Assembly: GCA_018136815.1 (NCBI GenBank)
Contig: CM030936.1
Span: 6,528,505-6,592,504 of the forward strand
DNA length: 64,000 bases
Direction of reading: 5' to 3'
Source: Isochrysis galbana
Taxonomy: Eukaryota; Haptophyta; Isochrysidales; Isochrysidaceae
Under the pieces are notes generated by a model. That model was not told where the DNA came from. It was given only the letters and a program-made list of their open reading frames with translations, and searched no databases. The stretch's first letter is position 1, and each line of letters opens with the position of its first letter. Of the stretch, positions 62,661-64,000 are shown in pieces. A program made the translations under genes and the position numbers.

Positions 62661-63394
62661 AAGGTGGAAGAGTGGAAGTGGGGGAAGGGGGGGAATCCAA
62701 GTTTAGTCGTGCATCTTTTCTCGGGATGCGGCCCCCTTGTCTTGAAAGGTGTATGTTCCGAAAATAAGTTTTCGCCCGTGGAAGATACGGGCGCGGGCTA
62801 TAGATTCTCTCTCAAACAGACCCTTTCTTCTCCTCCTCCCCAACGCCTTCGTGTTCACACTCCATCGACTTTTCTTCTGTTTCGCGGCTCGAGTCTTATC
62901 GACTCTCTGGGAGCCCCCTACGGCGGGGTAGCGGCACCACCTCCAGATCTCTCGTCTTTTGCTGCTCTACAACATCGAGGAACATCAGGATATGCTTAGT
63001 AATGGACGAGTCGACCACGTCTCAGAACGAGGAAGAAGAAGGAGGCTCAACGAGAGAGAGAGAGAAGGGGAAAAGAGTGGAGGCAAGAAGAAGAAGGGAG
63101 AGAGAAGGGGACGGAATCCTCTCTCTCTCTCTCTCTCTCTCTTCTCATCGCACGAGCATGCAGGATGCGCTGAGAGAGAACCAAAGGAGGGCTCCTCCTG
63201 ATAGATAAGAAAAATGACTTGAGAGAAAAGAGGAACGCAATGGAAGTATCCGTGCCGCCCCCCACGACGCACTGCACCCCGTGGGCCGAGTCCCAAGTGG
63301 CCATTCGAAGTGTGAAGGAAAACGACCGATTACCCTAAAAGAAGGGCTGCGCGAGCCGAGCGCAATCCTCCTCCTCTTCTCTCTCTGGACTCTC
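62661..63394. other. 5' flank of the F-box gene
   Basis: Purine tracts (63030-63115) and CT tracts (63119-63142, 63368-63385) lead up to the coding start. A (GA)n and (CT)n pair could fold together. No separate gene is supported. Confidence 0.5.
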
Positions 63395-64000
63395 ATGGAG
63401 TGGTGGGGCTGCGATGAGCTTCACCTGATCGCCTCCCACCTCCCCGCTCGTTCGCTGGGCCTGCTCTCGTGCACGTGCACGCGCCTGCACTCGTGCCTCA
63501 CCTCCCCGCGCTCCCTCTCGCTCCTCGCATCGCTTCGAGCCTCTCCTCTCGGCTCTGGATCTCTCCTCACTCTCGAGCAGCTCTCTCTCTCCGAAGAGAT
63601 CTCCTCTATCCTTCCCTCTGCGGCCTTTTTCTCGTACGCTTCGCTCGACGTCGAGCCGGACTTTGCGCCCGTATTTGCCCGCCTCGCCGCTCTACTCGCG
63701 CGTCACCGCTCTCTCACTCTCTCTCTCGAAGGGCACTGTGGCCTAGAGGCTGGCTACTACTTGCTCCAGAAGGATCAGGCGAAGGAGATCTCGTACAGGC
63801 GAGCCGAGGCTGTGGCGCACGCGATACAGCAAGAGGCAGCGGCACTAGGGCTAGGAAATCTCAAGGGGAGGCTCACCACGCGCGGATGGGGCTACTCGAA
63901 GCCGCTCGTCTGGGCGGTCGCACTGCCCAGTGAAGATGGAGGGGAGGTGCCAGCAGAGCTGGAGGCATTGGCCGCAATGAACCGGCGCGTCGAGATCTTT
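63395..64000 (+). CDS. F-box + OmpA-like fusion protein (3' partial)
   Basis: The frame is open from ATG 63395 to the window edge (202 codons). The first 40 residues, MEWWGCDELHLIASHLPARS followed by LGLLSCTCTRLHSCLTSP, follow the F-box pattern (LP-type helix, L-S-C..W/R..). A spacer leads to an OmpA-like fold: beta segment ASLDVEPDFAPVFARLAALL, SLTLSLEGHCG (family: 'v.GHtD..G'), SYRRAEAVAHAIQQEAAALG (family: 'S..RA..v...L...G'), LTTRGWGYSKPL (family 'v...GyGe..P') and AAMNRRVEIF (family 'N RRVei'). OmpA-like domains usually bind peptidoglycan; in eukaryotes the role is unknown. F-boxes recruit SCF ubiquitin ligases. The fusion, if confirmed, is unusual. Confidence 0.75.
   Translation, partial: MEWWGCDELHLIASHLPARSLGLLSCTCTRLHSCLTSPRSLSLLASLRASPLGSGSLLTLEQLSLSEEISSILPSAAFFSYASLDVEPDFAPVFARLAALLARHRSLTLSLEGHCGLEAGYYLLQKDQAKEISYRRAEAVAHAIQQEAAALGLGNLKGRLTTRGWGYSKPLVWAVALPSEDGGEVPAELEALAAMNRRVEIF

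Overview
The window is nuclear DNA of a GC-rich eukaryotic protist. The evidence is spliced genes with GT-AG introns, animal/plant-type nuclear proteins (TAF8, a KH protein, an F-box protein), a motile-cilium factor (TTC12), and dense eukaryotic transposons (LINE, Ty3/gypsy, hAT, MITEs, retroposons). There is no operon structure. The organism probably has motile cilia. At least one protein (48698-49830) has an N-terminus that could be a secretory-type leader of the kind used for complex plastids, so an alga such as a haptophyte, pelagophyte or cryptophyte is possible, but the sequence alone does not fix the lineage.

Layout. 1-4500: GA microsatellite and a four-exon TTC12 gene. 4500-8340: repeats, including a complete 877-bp retroposon with target duplications. 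8344-9719 (minus): TAF8. 9740-16000: a nested mobile-element block (Tc1/mariner-like MITE, tandem LTRs and gag of a Ty3-like element, LINE RT fragment, Ty3 RNase H/integrase pseudogene, hAT end, hAT-LINE chimeric retrocopy). 16412-16750: a small membrane protein. 17300-19740: rearranged retroelement pieces, a 560-bp inverted repeat and an hAT MITE. 20674-21729: SPRY-domain gene. 22140-25400: LINE fragment split by a second retroposon, and hAT ends. 25674-27074: ubiquitin-like/SIM protein. 27583-29190: retroposon and Ty3 remnants. 29627-36440: acetyltransferase, several hypothetical proteins, a minisatellite, a secreted ankyrin protein and an hAT MITE. 36900-38500: LINE and Ty3 fragments. 39100-39927: KH protein. 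40940-41825: third retroposon. 42284-47216 (minus): a two-exon gene for a very large disordered protein. 48698-49830: three-exon gene. 51397-52482 (minus): multipass membrane protein. 53157-54053: complete non-autonomous hAT element. 54685-55308: small lysine-rich protein. 56904-61681: full-length LINE with an 18-bp target duplication. 61780-62202: BED-finger ORF. 63395-64000: F-box/OmpA-like fusion, cut by the window edge.

There is no sign that the host genes form a pathway; they look like ordinary dispersed housekeeping genes. Two themes tie the region together. First, most host genes start directly behind GA/CT purine-pyrimidine tracts, and every intron whose frames could be joined is phase 0. 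Second, the spaces between genes record recent transposition: precise target duplications of 8 bp (hAT) and 15-18 bp (LINE, retroposon and a chimeric retrocopy) can be read directly. The most promising undescribed items are the ~0.88-kb non-coding retroposon family, the hAT family whose subterminal repeats change together from copy to copy, and the LINE without a recognisable endonuclease that ends in oligo(T).
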